Shown here piece by piece: positions 46,383 through 57,007 of a DNA stretch of 64,000 bases. The stretch covers positions 310,001 through 374,000 of the forward strand of contig CAXBBG010000001.1 of NCBI GenBank assembly GCA_963974105.1. Direction: 5' to 3'. The position numbers and the translations under genes are program-made. How positions within the stretch are numbered: the first letter of the stretch is position 1; the number at the start of each line of letters is the position of its first letter. This DNA comes from UBA2136 sp963974105 (GTDB lineage: Bacteria > Pseudomonadota > Alphaproteobacteria > UBA2136). The notes below the pieces were generated by a model that made no database searches, had not been told where the DNA came from, and worked only from the letters and a program-made list of their open reading frames with translations.

Positions 46383-49019
46383 CTAAGTACTCCTTTTACT
46401 TCGTTCCTCTTCAGCGACGGCGGCAGCTCTTGCTGCACGTACGCCTTGAGGGTACTTTTGACTAAATGTCAATGTTGCCGTCCACCAATCGCCACCAAGC
46501 TCGTCTCTAATGCGGCTAATCTCAGCCACATCGTCTGGCTGTGTGGTTGCTAAGGCAAATGTTAACTTATCTGTAAGCAAACGGCAAACAACTTCACCCG
46601 CTGGCGACATTAAATAAAATTCAGAGTAAAAACCTGGCTTTGTATCAAGTGATGCAATGTTCGCTTCATGACGGTCACTTCGTAAGCCTAAAGTTTGCAT
46701 CAACATCGGTATCATTTCTTTACGAGGCTTCAATATCATACGCTTAGTAATGTTACCAATAATAGCCTGACCAACATCTGTTGTGAGGTCTTCCTCGTTT
46801 TGAGATGCAATACCACACATGCAATTGAGTGAGCGGTAAGTACGGAAAGCGCGTTTAAGCTGGTTAGAGATTTGAGCCCCGCCTTTTGAGCTAATCATTG
46901 ATATCATCTCATCAACAAGCAAGTGTTTCTTCGCAGAGCGTTCACCCATGTACATAATATTATCGAGCATCGTGAAGATGGAGTTAATAATAACGTCGCT
47001 AATTTTCTCACTTAAAACGTTTTGCAAGTTAAAGACAACCAAACGATCTTTTTCGTTAATAGACGGAGGGCCATCAAACAACTTACCATACATACCATCA
47101 CTACAGTACGAACCAATTTCATCAGCCGCATGCAAGCCTAAAGTACGTTGATGCTCGTTAATGTATGGGAATTTATATAAAGCTTCTTTAATCCATGTTG
47201 GGCGTAAAACATCGCCATCTGGAACCATATCATAAGCATACTGTAATACCTGCTCAAAGAGACGTGGCATTGTTGGGTCTAGGTCTTCTGTCCCGCCCTT
47301 TTTAATCATAAGCTCTAACGACTCCACCCACTGCTGCAAACGTTGCTTAGTTAAAATACCTGCGTATGGGTTAATACATGAACTTGGGTTATCAAGGTCA
47401 ATAATAATAGAACGGCCCATGGTTTGCGCAAAGCGATCATAGTCGTCTTTAATTGTCATTAGGAACTGTCGTTCTACACCTGCTGCAAACAGCTGTAACA
47501 CAAGGTCAACAACAGCAAATGATTTACCAGAACCAGATGTACCTGTAATAGCATAGTGCCAGTTTACAAAGTCATTGGATGTGTGGTCAAAAAATGTAAT
47601 CTCACCGTCACGGTTTACATATACCGCTTGCGGTGAAGCACTTCCGCCCCAGTGCCCATGGTTTGGCAACAAGTCCACCAAGTCATCCGACATCACACGG
47701 CGATTACGTGAAAATGGGCGGCTATATTTATGTTGGTTAACAAGTGGCCAAGAGAAAGAAACACCTTGAAGCGCCATTGAACGTTCCATATCTGGTACAG
47801 CTGAAAGCTTTTTAAGAGCCGAGTTAACCCTTAGCATCTTATCTTCAACTTCTGTACGGTCATATCCATGGATAATCATACCGCACATCATGTAAAGAAT
47901 TTTACGCCCTGCAAACATACGGTGCTTAATTTCACTTACTTCTTGTGCATAAGCATCTGCTTCTTCTTTGTTAAACGCACCAGAAATACGGCGACGCAAC
48001 TCAGCAGAAACAGCCATTTTAGTCTGTTCCATAATTTGATGCGGCTGTGTAATGTTACAGAAAAAGGTGTATTGCGATGCAATCGTGCGTCGAATAACGC
48101 CAAAATAGTCAGGGCCTACTGTATCAGGCATCATAGCCAAAGTTACAATACCATGATAGTCGCGACCAATTTTAACCAAGTCATGCTCGTGCTCAATCGG
48201 CAGTGGGAAACACTGGTCTTTAAAAGGCACCTCTTTATCTAATACAATTTTTTGCCCCGCTTCTTTGTATGAAGGGGCATAAGCGTCCCAATAGTGCTTT
48301 TTAAGGTCTGTTAGAGACATTCTGTTTTCACGTGTCACATTAAACATTACATCCAATGTAGACTCGATAGATAAAACGCTTTCTTTAAAATCACCCAGAG
48401 CTACGCGCACTTGAGATGTGAAAAAGTTTTCAAATAATTTTAATTTAGACGGGTCTACACCAAAAGCTGCCGCCATTGTACCAATCACGGAGTAAAACAG
48501 ATTAACCACATTCTTTAAAATGCCCAATTCTTCCGCAGGTGCTGGTGCTTTTACTGTAATAATCATGTATGTGTCACGCAACATAGCATACTGACCTTCA
48601 GCTACAGGATAACCATTAAAACCGGCCATCAAAAGCTTTTCAGCGCGTGATTCACGTAATATTTTACCTTTTTCATTACCGCTATCAAGGCTTAAATATG
48701 CCCTCATACGGTCAGAAAGGTTGTTGTGTGATGTAATGATTGTTTGCACTTGATAGTCTATTGGTAAACTTTCAATAAACGTGCGAAATTCATTATTTGT
48801 TTGTAAATAACCATTATCAGATGAATATGAAGGTGGTACGCGTGTTTTCCACGCCATACCTAACGTACCGTCATCAAGTAGATGCGCACGCCAAAGAGGA
48901 GATTTTTCGTCCTTTTCAAACTCGAAATAAGGAAGTTGATCCCCGATTCGATTTGCTCTTGATACTGTATAATTTTCGTTATTGAGTAACGCCATACCCT
49001 GCCCCAAATGCATTTTCAT
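46383..49019 (-). CDS. traC: TraC/VirB4-family secretion ATPase
   Basis: The 878-residue protein is the large ATPase of type IV secretion and F-pilus assembly. The N-terminal VirB4 domain (CagE_TrbE_VirB family-like region, to about 430) is followed by the P-loop domain with Walker A GTSGSGKSFAVVDL near 493 and Walker B HLLVDEMISM near 700. Text such as LFDGPPSINEKDRLVVFNL matches the F TraC pattern. Its listed start overlaps traV by 41 bases. ATG at 48995, preceded by GGGGCAGGG, is an alternative. It fits the F-type order TraB-TraV-TraC. Confidence 0.9.
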   Translation of the reverse strand: MKMHLGQGMALLNNENYTVSRANRIGDQLPYFEFEKDEKSPLWRAHLLDDGTLGMAWKTRVPPSYSSDNGYLQTNNEFRTFIESLPIDYQVQTIITSHNNLSDRMRAYLSLDSGNEKGKILRESRAEKLLMAGFNGYPVAEGQYAMLRDTYMIITVKAPAPAEELGILKNVVNLFYSVIGTMAAAFGVDPSKLKLFENFFTSQVRVALGDFKESVLSIESTLDVMFNVTRENRMSLTDLKKHYWDAYAPSYKEAGQKIVLDKEVPFKDQCFPLPIEHEHDLVKIGRDYHGIVTLAMMPDTVGPDYFGVIRRTIASQYTFFCNITQPHQIMEQTKMAVSAELRRRISGAFNKEEADAYAQEVSEIKHRMFAGRKILYMMCGMIIHGYDRTEVEDKMLRVNSALKKLSAVPDMERSMALQGVSFSWPLVNQHKYSRPFSRNRRVMSDDLVDLLPNHGHWGGSASPQAVYVNRDGEITFFDHTSNDFVNWHYAITGTSGSGKSFAVVDLVLQLFAAGVERQFLMTIKDDYDRFAQTMGRSIIIDLDNPSSCINPYAGILTKQRLQQWVESLELMIKKGGTEDLDPTMPRLFEQVLQYAYDMVPDGDVLRPTWIKEALYKFPYINEHQRTLGLHAADEIGSYCSDGMYGKLFDGPPSINEKDRLVVFNLQNVLSEKISDVIINSIFTMLDNIMYMGERSAKKHLLVDEMISMISSKGGAQISNQLKRAFRTYRSLNCMCGIASQNEEDLTTDVGQAIIGNITKRMILKPRKEMIPMLMQTLGLRSDRHEANIASLDTKPGFYSEFYLMSPAGEVVCRLLTDKLTFALATTQPDDVAEISRIRDELGGDWWTATLTFSQKYPQGVRAARAAAVAEEERSKRST

Positions 49020-49374
49020 CCATACTACGATCGTTCACCGGTAAAACCCATTCATAACGATCAGTTAAGAAGATTGTTGACCAATTTCCAAACACACGCG
49101 TGTTATCCGCTGTTACATGTGGATACGTCCAAACCAACAATGTTTTTGGCGGTGCTACAACAGCCAATTCTTTTTCTGGGATGTATGAAGGACGACTCAT
49201 ATCAGGCCTTGCCGTGTGGCGTATCAACTGACGCTCCACACCACCAGCACCTAAAGCCTTGTCACGTGCCACATCTAATGACACATCCATAGAAAGAGGA
49301 TAATCAGGCGGCAAAGCGCTCCCGTAATATTTACACCCTGTTAATGCGATTAGTAATAGTAATGTTATGCGCAT
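48979..49374 (-). CDS. traV: TraV-like lipoprotein
   Basis: The 131-residue lipoprotein has the lipobox LLIALTGC with Cys14 as the lipidated residue. The segment PKTLLVWTYPHVTADNTRVFGN, then WSTIFLTDRYEWV, resembles the conserved core of F TraV (RIWIAPWxDxxGxxHxxSxVxxxV..RW). TraV is the outer-membrane lipoprotein partner of TraK and TraB, equal in role to VirB7. Position between TraB and TraC is the same as in F plasmids. The similarity is short, so this is a moderate call. Confidence 0.65.
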   Translation of the reverse strand: MRITLLLLIALTGCKYYGSALPPDYPLSMDVSLDVARDKALGAGGVERQLIRHTARPDMSRPSYIPEKELAVVAPPKTLLVWTYPHVTADNTRVFGNWSTIFLTDRYEWVLPVNDRSMDENAFGAGYGVTQ

Positions 49375-49391
49375 AATTTTACCCCGTTACG

Positions 49392-50852
49392 TTATAATCT
49401 TTGATTCGTCTTTTGTGCGTCAGCTTCCGCCTTTAGGCGCGCCTTTTCATTTTCAGCACGTACCCTGTCAGCCTTTTCACCATCCACAAGTAATGTCCAA
49501 GCACTACCCTCATGGCGCAATTCAATACCACTCATAATAACAATGTGGATGTCTCTTGTTGGGTCAACACGTACAAAAGGCACAACCCTGTTTGAACGCT
49601 CTTCTAAATAGTCACGCAAAGACCCCATCATTCCAGAGATACCTGAGCCTAACTCCGCCTTTAAAGCGCTTCCTGTTAGGTTAGATGCTGTTCCGCCATC
49701 ACCCACCTCTTCTGTGAATTGATTCTCGCGCACAATATCTGCCATACCTGCTGCAAAATCAGCCATTAAAGCAGCGGCAATACGTGACGCATCTCCCTCA
49801 TAAAAAATACCAGGAACGCCAACGATACCATCATTCGCATCAACTACATAACCGCTTAAGTTATAAGTTACAGCCCCACGGTCAGGGTAAACACAAGTCA
49901 TACGGCTCGGCTTACCAATAGCGCGTTCTGTTGAAATTTCACCTTCAAATTCTACCATTGCAACACAACCATCTAAAGAAACAGTTGAATTCATAGCTGT
50001 TTTATACGCACCTGAAAGACGAACCAATGAAGGAACTGCACCGCCCACCAAAGCATCAAAACCGTTAAGCAATGTTCCTTTAACAAAGCCTAAAGGTGGT
50101 AAAAATGGCTCTGGAATTTTTTCTTTATAGAAACCTGAAACCGCACCTTGAACTGGCGTTCCGTTAAAGCTTAACAATGCTTGATCTGGGTTAGCAGAAA
50201 CCCCTGCACCACCCGCACGCAAAGTTGTTTGAGATATACGTTTTTTACGAAGCTGCTGAACAGCGCCTGCACCCGAAACAACGGCTGCACCACCAATAGG
50301 CTGTGTACGCAACCCTTGCTCTTCCTGGAGGCGCGCCTCTTCTACTAATCGGTTAATTTCCAGACGTTGTTCTTGATTAGATTTTTCAAAAGCACGAATT
50401 TGGTCATTGAATGTTTGAATAATTTGTTGCATCTGCTGCTGTTGCTCTGTCACAGCATCTTTAATAGAACTTACATTTGAAAGCTCTTCTTTTACATTTG
50501 AAAGTAAAGAACTCTTTAGATCAGCCAACTCTTTACGCTGCTGGGTATAGAAACCGCGTTGCAAAGATTCTCTAGAAGGGTCCTCAGCTTCAAAAACACC
50601 TTTAGAATCTTGATTTTGGGCTTGATTTGCAGAAATTTTAACATTACCCAAAGGCACAGGCTTGCTAACCACTGGCTTAGAATCGTTGCCACCGCCGCTT
50701 ACAAACATAAAAACAAAGAACACCGCAACCAATCCCACGGCAATTTGTGCGTTTTTAGGGAGATTCTTAAACTTCTCTACAACTTCTTTAAACTTGTCTT
50801 CAGGTGATGAAGGGCCGTTAAATTGTTGTGGTGCTTGATTATTATTTTCCAT
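49392..50852 (-). CDS. traB: TraB/VirB10-family secretion scaffold protein
   Basis: The 486-residue protein has a cytoplasmic N-terminus, one membrane helix (about 37-53), a coiled coil (about 95-180), and the C-terminal TraB_VirB10 fold (about 230-440): LPPLGFVKGTLLNGFDALVGG, VSLDGCVAMVEFEGEISTERA, CVYPDRGAVTYNLSGYVVDANDG and VPGIFYEGDASRIAAAL. That is the F-type (TraB) rather than the Dot/Icm or VirB10 form. TraB spans both membranes and connects the ATPase side to the outer-membrane ring. It is first in the minus-strand arm. The final 25 residues are a Lys/Glu helix. Confidence 0.88.
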   Translation of the reverse strand: MENNNQAPQQFNGPSSPEDKFKEVVEKFKNLPKNAQIAVGLVAVFFVFMFVSGGGNDSKPVVSKPVPLGNVKISANQAQNQDSKGVFEAEDPSRESLQRGFYTQQRKELADLKSSLLSNVKEELSNVSSIKDAVTEQQQQMQQIIQTFNDQIRAFEKSNQEQRLEINRLVEEARLQEEQGLRTQPIGGAAVVSGAGAVQQLRKKRISQTTLRAGGAGVSANPDQALLSFNGTPVQGAVSGFYKEKIPEPFLPPLGFVKGTLLNGFDALVGGAVPSLVRLSGAYKTAMNSTVSLDGCVAMVEFEGEISTERAIGKPSRMTCVYPDRGAVTYNLSGYVVDANDGIVGVPGIFYEGDASRIAAALMADFAAGMADIVRENQFTEEVGDGGTASNLTGSALKAELGSGISGMMGSLRDYLEERSNRVVPFVRVDPTRDIHIVIMSGIELRHEGSAWTLLVDGEKADRVRAENEKARLKAEADAQKTNQRL

Positions 50853-50929
50853 ATACCTAAAGCTACATCTTAAAATTTTTTAATATTTCTAAACTCATAC
50901 CAAAGGGTAGATACAAGTTACCACCCCAT

Positions 50930-50958
50930 AAGATAGCGGATATGCATCTAATGTGCAA
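50930..50958 (-). promoter_or_regulatory. Promoter for the traB arm
   Basis: On the minus strand, TTGCAC (50958-50953) and TATCTT (50935-50930) are 17 bases apart. The traB ATG is about 78 bases downstream of the -10. Confidence 0.45.
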
Positions 50959-51070
50959 CGCCTAGGTTCTAAACAGTCCCAATAATTCAAATGAGAGTGC
51001 AACATTTAAACCACATTGATATAATAAACACAAAAAAACAACTTGTTTGCATAAAATCCAACCTTTTTAC

Positions 51071-51099
51071 TTGAATTTAGGAAAGGGATTACCAATACT
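51071..51099 (+). promoter_or_regulatory. Promoter for the traG arm
   Basis: TTGAAT (51071-51076) and AATACT (51094-51099) are 17 bases apart, about 92 bases before the traG ATG. The same -35 sequence occurs in the promoter before the possible traH gene. Confidence 0.4.
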
Positions 51100-51191
51100 T
51101 AACAACAAGGTGTGTAATACAGGGACTGATTCTTTTTCGACTTTACCTGATTAACAGTATTTAAAGTACATAAATTTTTAGAGGGTTATCA

Positions 51192-54100
51192 ATGGCTTTT
51201 CCTGACTATGGTCCACTTAAAGATATTTCGCAATTCACACAGGATGGTTTTGCTCAAGGATCTTTCTTTTTCAAGCTTTTCGCAGGGGAAATATCAAATA
51301 CACTTGCTCTACACTATTTAGGGCTTACATTTGCACTCGTTGGTGCAATCCTCATTGTTTTTAATAAAAATTTTCATAACGTAAAAACCATTGTATCTTG
51401 GTCGTTTATTGTTCTCGTCCTTTTAATAGGCCCGCGCAAAAGCTCCGCCTTTTTTACAAACATTGAAACAAATACAAGCGCTGGTATTCAAAAAACAGTT
51501 GAAGCTTATACACCTCAAGCTGTTGTTGTTGATATTATGAGCAAAATACACCGTGCCATTTATGTCGGGTTTTTTGATATATCCGAGCCTGGACAACCGC
51601 GCATGCGTAACGCTGTAGAAGACTGGACGCGTACAGCAACCGCTTCAAATACATCGAACACACAACTCGACGAAAGGCCAGATATTCAACAAGAAATACA
51701 AGCCTACGTAACACTAGAATGTGGCCCCTCTGCAAACCTTGCATATGACCTCTACAACCATACTAGAGAATCTGCCATAGGCACACTAAGATCGATGGAA
51801 GAGCTTGCGCCTTTACCTATCAGCACTTACCAGTTAACCGCTCAAGAATCATACGAATTACAGCAAAAAGTATTTAAAGTTAGAGATATAAACAAACTCT
51901 TAAGCGTTTATGCTACAGCTTATGCCAACAAGACTACATTTGCACCTTTTGGTGTTATTTACACAGAGCGTGAAAATATGATGAAATCCCTTGAGGCTTC
52001 TGGGGTGTCAGAAGATGCTATAGCCTTGTATGGGAAAAGCTTTGAACTTGCCGATGCTGACGAATTAGAAGATAAGGTCGTTGATTTATCTTATGCTATA
52101 ACAACACGTGAGAATTTAATGCGTAGTTGGAACTCTAGCGGCCCCTACCTAAATCATAACACCGCAACCACCGATATTGATTCGCCTACAATTTTAGGTA
52201 TAATAAACAACGTAGAAGCCCTTGAAAACCATGGATGGACAGGGACCTTTAACGACTTTATCGATGACAAAAGCCCTTCACCGTGGACACATTCTGCCAA
52301 CAGCTATTTAGGACTTATGGATGGCACAGACCCTATCGAGCAACGCCTCAGAAAAGTCAGGTCAACTGTATTTTTAGAACAACAAGCAGAAAGAGACGCT
52401 TGGAATTCTTACGTTCAAATACCAGGAAGTAGTAAAGACCGTTTGAATATACCTATGTCCATCGGGTTTTTAACCCCTCCTATAGTTGAAATATACAAAA
52501 ACCGTGCACACCAATCAGTAGGTGGGCTTGCTAAGCGTGATATGAGTAACTTCACAAAATACCCACATGTTAATGTGCTCAACACCTGCGCTCAACTTCA
52601 CGAAATGACCCGACGCCACATTCAAGATGCAGTTATATTCCAAAATGCTTGGCCAAACCATGACGAGATGGTAACCCTTACAGGTGGTAACCAAGACATT
52701 GGCGAAACAATCTCCATGAAACCAGGTGCATTAGCAAAAGTTGGAGGCTTCAAGCACTTTGTAGCTGGCGCAGATAAAAGCTATCTTGCATATCCATATA
52801 ATGCCGATATGTATAGCAATACAAACATAGCTATGGATAACCTATATTATCTAGTGCAAAATATTGCAAAATCATTCACTTATCAAGACACTGACACGGG
52901 TGAAGAGTTTGATGCCCTCAATACAAATGCTGGCAACTTAAACACCAAAGAACAGTTTGCTGAAATGCTCCGCCTTGCTACTCTTAAAAGCACCATGGAC
53001 ACAGCCCTTAAAAACACAAACATACCATTTGTTAAATTAAGTTCAACCGCCAATTTAACAAAGCTTGCGACAGAAAAAGCAACAAGTGGTACAACGGAAC
53101 TTGATACATCGATGCAAGCCTCTTTCTCTGGCGATATGATTCAAAAGAATCTACCTAATGTAGGCTCTGGGGTCTTGGCATGGGCAACAAAATATGTTGC
53201 TGAAATTGGTACACAAATAACAGCTCAATTTGCTGGTGTCGGCGCTGTTGCCTTCGTTAGATTTATCCAATTATTTATATCTATTGCCCTCTTCTTTATC
53301 CTTATGTGTACACCTATCTTGTATATGATGGGGCTTGTGATTCCAGCGCATGCACCTGGGGTTATTGTTGTAAGTCTTATTTCGGTATTGGCACTTAAAG
53401 CCATTCCTATCGGGTACACACTTGTTGACGCTGTTATGTCAAATGCTATGAGAAATTATAATGGTGTTCTAAACTTAACTGACACCGATTATGCCCTTAT
53501 GCTATATGTCACAGCCACAGCATATACATCGGTAACGCTTATAACATTTTTCCTACTCTTCAAGGCTGGTGACAGCTCTGCGGTGCTTGGTCAAATTTCA
53601 AGCATGGATAACAAAGCAAACGAAATTGCAGACTCAGCAGCGAAAGTTGTTAAAGGCGTTGCACTTGCAGCGGCTGGCGCTGTAGCCGTTGGTGGAGCTG
53701 GTGCCATTGCCGCAAAATCCGCAGGTAAAACAACAGGGTCTTCATTGAAGGCTGGTGCAAACCAAGGACTTGAAATCTTCGGCAGAGAAGGTTTGGGTGC
53801 CATTCCTGGTGTAGGTAATGTTGCACAACAGGTGATAACAGCCCCACGTGAAGGACGTGCCGAAGCTGGCATTAGAGATGAAGTTAAAAATGCAAGCTCA
53901 GAAATCGACACAACAAATGCTAAACTAAACGCTGAATTAAACAGTAGTGGTATTAGCGATGAACGACGCGCCGAAATTACAGCTGAAATAGCAAGAAACA
54001 GTGAAATGAAATCTAACTATAGCACTCTTGTAAATGCACAAAAAGACGCTGTAGCTGAAAATAAATATAGAAGTGTTACCTCTGGCGGTGCTGATCACCT

Positions 54101-54989
54101 TGCTGCAGGACGTGCTGAAGGTAAAGCTGCCGCTATTGCCAAAGACCGTGGTACGAGCATGCAAGAACTGCGCCGTGAAAATCGCGAGGCCAGCGCCAAT
54201 GCAGATGCTTATAGAACCGTTGGTGATGGTGCCAAGAATATGGACCTTAAAGATGCCAAGGTACAAATGACTGGATCTGACATTCATATAGATGCAGAGG
54301 CTGCACGCGCCATTCAAATGGGGCAATTGCAAGCTGCGCGCACCTATAAACAGGCAAGCCCACGCGCTGCGCAATCAAGCGCTGAAAACGACCTTCAAAA
54401 TGAAACAAGAACAGAAACATTAAACCGTTTAAATAACGAAGTTGTTGGGCCTGCACGCAAAATTGCACGCAGCCCTGTAACCACTCAAATTACAACGGAA
54501 GATGGTGTGGTTCAATCCAAAACCATACCTCAAGATGAGATGTTTGACCAAGCTGCTACGAAATTAAAATCGCAAGTAGCTGAACTTGAGGGTGTTGTTG
54601 GATCTAGCCCATTAACACTTAAAGTTGAAACAGAGAGTGTATCATCTCAACACCTTTCTGCTCACCAAAAAGGTGTTCATAGTGATGGCGAAGCCTTTAA
54701 GTTAGCAATTTCTGAACCAGTGAAAGAAATTCTAAAAAACAATGGCCTCGAGGACGTGCTTACAAGCAAAGATGCTGGCAAATTATGGTTAGATCCTGAA
54801 AGACCTGAACATGCAAACGCATATAAGCAAATTTCTGCACTTAAAGACCCGTCCCTTAACGTTCCTGCAGGGCACAGTATATCACTCTTTAACATGCACT
54901 TAGCACGAAGCGAAAAAGCTAAAGAACAAGTTATTAAACAAATAAAACAGAAAAACAAGGAACTAGAAAAGATTAAAGGTCTTTCGTAA
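51192..54989 (+). CDS. traG: TraG-like mating-pair stabilisation / entry-exclusion membrane protein
   Basis: The 1265-residue protein has two to three helices near the N-terminus (LALHYLGLTFALVGAILIVF, IVSWSFIVLVLLIGP), a large periplasmic domain (about 85-660), then a cluster of helices (about 680-800: AFVRFIQLFISIALFFILMC, IPAHAPGVIVVSLISVLALK) and a long hydrophilic coiled-coil C-terminus (about 830-1265). This is the layout of F TraG (PF07916-like N-terminal region plus extended cytoplasmic or secreted tail). GAGGG lies before the ATG. The remainder (Ala/Glu/Lys-rich) is less conserved. It diverges from traB. Confidence 0.75.
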   Translation: MAFPDYGPLKDISQFTQDGFAQGSFFFKLFAGEISNTLALHYLGLTFALVGAILIVFNKNFHNVKTIVSWSFIVLVLLIGPRKSSAFFTNIETNTSAGIQKTVEAYTPQAVVVDIMSKIHRAIYVGFFDISEPGQPRMRNAVEDWTRTATASNTSNTQLDERPDIQQEIQAYVTLECGPSANLAYDLYNHTRESAIGTLRSMEELAPLPISTYQLTAQESYELQQKVFKVRDINKLLSVYATAYANKTTFAPFGVIYTERENMMKSLEASGVSEDAIALYGKSFELADADELEDKVVDLSYAITTRENLMRSWNSSGPYLNHNTATTDIDSPTILGIINNVEALENHGWTGTFNDFIDDKSPSPWTHSANSYLGLMDGTDPIEQRLRKVRSTVFLEQQAERDAWNSYVQIPGSSKDRLNIPMSIGFLTPPIVEIYKNRAHQSVGGLAKRDMSNFTKYPHVNVLNTCAQLHEMTRRHIQDAVIFQNAWPNHDEMVTLTGGNQDIGETISMKPGALAKVGGFKHFVAGADKSYLAYPYNADMYSNTNIAMDNLYYLVQNIAKSFTYQDTDTGEEFDALNTNAGNLNTKEQFAEMLRLATLKSTMDTALKNTNIPFVKLSSTANLTKLATEKATSGTTELDTSMQASFSGDMIQKNLPNVGSGVLAWATKYVAEIGTQITAQFAGVGAVAFVRFIQLFISIALFFILMCTPILYMMGLVIPAHAPGVIVVSLISVLALKAIPIGYTLVDAVMSNAMRNYNGVLNLTDTDYALMLYVTATAYTSVTLITFFLLFKAGDSSAVLGQISSMDNKANEIADSAAKVVKGVALAAAGAVAVGGAGAIAAKSAGKTTGSSLKAGANQGLEIFGREGLGAIPGVGNVAQQVITAPREGRAEAGIRDEVKNASSEIDTTNAKLNAELNSSGISDERRAEITAEIARNSEMKSNYSTLVNAQKDAVAENKYRSVTSGGADHLAAGRAEGKAAAIAKDRGTSMQELRRENREASANADAYRTVGDGAKNMDLKDAKVQMTGSDIHIDAEAARAIQMGQLQAARTYKQASPRAAQSSAENDLQNETRTETLNRLNNEVVGPARKIARSPVTTQITTEDGVVQSKTIPQDEMFDQAATKLKSQVAELEGVVGSSPLTLKVETESVSSQHLSAHQKGVHSDGEAFKLAISEPVKEILKNNGLEDVLTSKDAGKLWLDPERPEHANAYKQISALKDPSLNVPAGHSISLFNMHLARSEKAKEQVIKQIKQKNKELEKIKGLS

Positions 54990-55013
54990 ATATAAAATAA
55001 AGATATATAAAAA

Positions 55014-56951
55014 ATGAGCGAACAAAAAAAAGAAACGCTAACTCAAAATAGTGAAAATGAACAACCAGAAGTTATGCCTGCCCCTTGGGTGCGCATGGCT
55101 TCTGCTTATTATCAGCTAGATAAAGGGGAGCACCCTGCTTTAGCCAGTGATGAATTATTCAGCCTAGACCCCGTTTTAGATGAACTAATTGAAGATCATC
55201 TTTTTGAATATTCTTTGCCTATCATTCCTTGTATAGATGGTCACAACGTGATGACAACGGATGGTATCTCCAGTATATTAGATACAAACGTAAAGGTGCC
55301 TTTATCTCCTAATTTTGTACGCGATCTAGCGGGAAGAATTATTTATATAGGCTATGGCCCTGAACAAAAAAAAGGCTCGCAATGGGTCAACAATCGACAT
55401 GTAACATTCCCAAAAAACTGCCGTGTTGTTACAACTGACATAGAAGGGTCTGAATATATTGAAAATATACTACTGACTCGATTTAGAACACTCGACACAA
55501 GCACCTCCTATGAAAACCCTGACCATTTATCTCTTTTTTCATACACAGGAGAAAATCTTTATCCGTATAAATTAAGAATAGACTCTTTTTATCAAGATGG
55601 CTGGAGACTGCCGCAAACAAACCTTCTTTATGCACGTAAAAGCGTGGATGCGGCCAAGGCTAAAAACATTGGCATGAAATTTATTGAAGCATGGGATACC
55701 GAAAAGGAAAACTGCTTATATCAGGAGTTTCTAATAAACAATGGGGGTAACGAATGGCTTGAAAAATTATTCAAATCAGGCTGTACCATTATCCCAACCA
55801 CTGAAGCGTACAACAGTTATTATACTGTAGGAAAAAACTATCAAACTGGTCAAAGACGAAACGGGCGCGCAGTCGAAGGTCTGCATGATGTTATCAGTAC
55901 AAAATCTAGTTCGGAACCTAAGGGAACTATCCTTGAGGTTATTCAACCTGGGTTTATAACTTCTCAATTTATTTACGCAGCACAGGTTATTGTAAGCGAC
56001 GGTAAACGTTACGAAGCGGAAATGAAAGCATTCCCATTACCATCTCATCCAGATATAAGACTTCCACACCAAAGAACACAAGCTGTTTGGGGGGCAACAT
56101 GGATACCGACACACCCGTCTCATTTTGAAGAACCTGCTATTTGGGGCTGGGATATGGCCACAGGTCATTTTCTACAATCTACAGGCCCACTATGGGATCC
56201 TTTACATTATTATTATGAGTCGACACCTCTTATCATTAAAGCTTTCAAAGACCATAGCAAAGCAGGTAAAAATATTGCCTATGTGCCAAGTGAGATGAAG
56301 GAAAGGTTTTACCCTGCATCGGCCATAAAAGGGTTTGATATGGTTAGCTATTCTATTAAGAAAATGCGCCATGATAAAAATATACAACCTCAGTCCGCAC
56401 TTTTACGTGTCAACGACAACAAGCCAAGCTCAGATATTGGATACCACCCTCTCCCTCTCGAGTTTGAATACGAATTAGGCCATCGATGGCTCCCAGAACT
56501 TATGCCAGCAGGTCGTACGAGATCAAAACCATCTCATATTGCATTGTCACCTGTCATTACGTGCAACATATTACCAGAGGATTATCATAACAATGCGAGT
56601 GATATGAACGAATATGATCGCCTGAATATTCCAGGGGTATTGCGCACACCAACTTATGACCCATTACAAAACTACCCACAACTACATAGGTACTTATCTG
56701 ATTACAATCCTAGACTAGCTCAGGCATATGGCCGCCTCATTTTAACCTTGCCAGAATCTACGTTTAAATCAATATCAGAACTCTACTTAAGGCCAAGTAT
56801 AGAGGATGTTATAAAAGCAACTGAAATGCCGTTTTATACTGCTGTAAAAGAATTTAACTCGGCCTCTTTAAATTCTATAAATAAAACGATAGAAGAATAT
56901 AATAGTGACTTAACATCCTTCTTACAGAAAAACTGGAAGTGTGCGCCCTAA
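55014..56951 (+). CDS. Large hypothetical protein downstream of traG
   Basis: The 645-residue protein has no signal peptide or membrane helix. It is rich in tyrosine, tryptophan and proline and looks like a globular cytoplasmic (or exported by the machine) protein. I recognise no catalytic motif. It starts 24 bases after traG and ends before a 21-bp palindromic terminator, so it is co-transcribed with traG. Possible roles include a secreted substrate or a cytoplasmic factor. Nothing in the sequence decides between them. Confidence 0.6.
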   Translation: MSEQKKETLTQNSENEQPEVMPAPWVRMASAYYQLDKGEHPALASDELFSLDPVLDELIEDHLFEYSLPIIPCIDGHNVMTTDGISSILDTNVKVPLSPNFVRDLAGRIIYIGYGPEQKKGSQWVNNRHVTFPKNCRVVTTDIEGSEYIENILLTRFRTLDTSTSYENPDHLSLFSYTGENLYPYKLRIDSFYQDGWRLPQTNLLYARKSVDAAKAKNIGMKFIEAWDTEKENCLYQEFLINNGGNEWLEKLFKSGCTIIPTTEAYNSYYTVGKNYQTGQRRNGRAVEGLHDVISTKSSSEPKGTILEVIQPGFITSQFIYAAQVIVSDGKRYEAEMKAFPLPSHPDIRLPHQRTQAVWGATWIPTHPSHFEEPAIWGWDMATGHFLQSTGPLWDPLHYYYESTPLIIKAFKDHSKAGKNIAYVPSEMKERFYPASAIKGFDMVSYSIKKMRHDKNIQPQSALLRVNDNKPSSDIGYHPLPLEFEYELGHRWLPELMPAGRTRSKPSHIALSPVITCNILPEDYHNNASDMNEYDRLNIPGVLRTPTYDPLQNYPQLHRYLSDYNPRLAQAYGRLILTLPESTFKSISELYLRPSIEDVIKATEMPFYTAVKEFNSASLNSINKTIEEYNSDLTSFLQKNWKCAP

Positions 56952-56955
56952 ACAA

Positions 56956-56999
56956 TGAATCAATAAAAAAACTGCCAAGGCAGTTTTTTTATTGATTCA
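56956..56999. terminator. Bidirectional terminator with perfect 21-base arms
   Basis: Positions 56956-56976 and 56979-56999 are exact reverse complements around AA. The core is ACTGCC/GGCAGT with A7 and T7 tracts, so it works for the traG arm on the + strand and the arm ending at 57008 on the minus strand. Confidence 0.88.
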
Positions 57000-57007
57000 A
57001 ATTAAAA

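Larger units (their letters stand above)
50853..51191. other. Divergent control region of the traB and traG arms
   Basis: This 339-base spacer has no gene. It contains at least one promoter for each direction and the shared heptamer TTGAATT once on each strand (51071-51077 + and 50984-50990 -). Confidence 0.5.
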
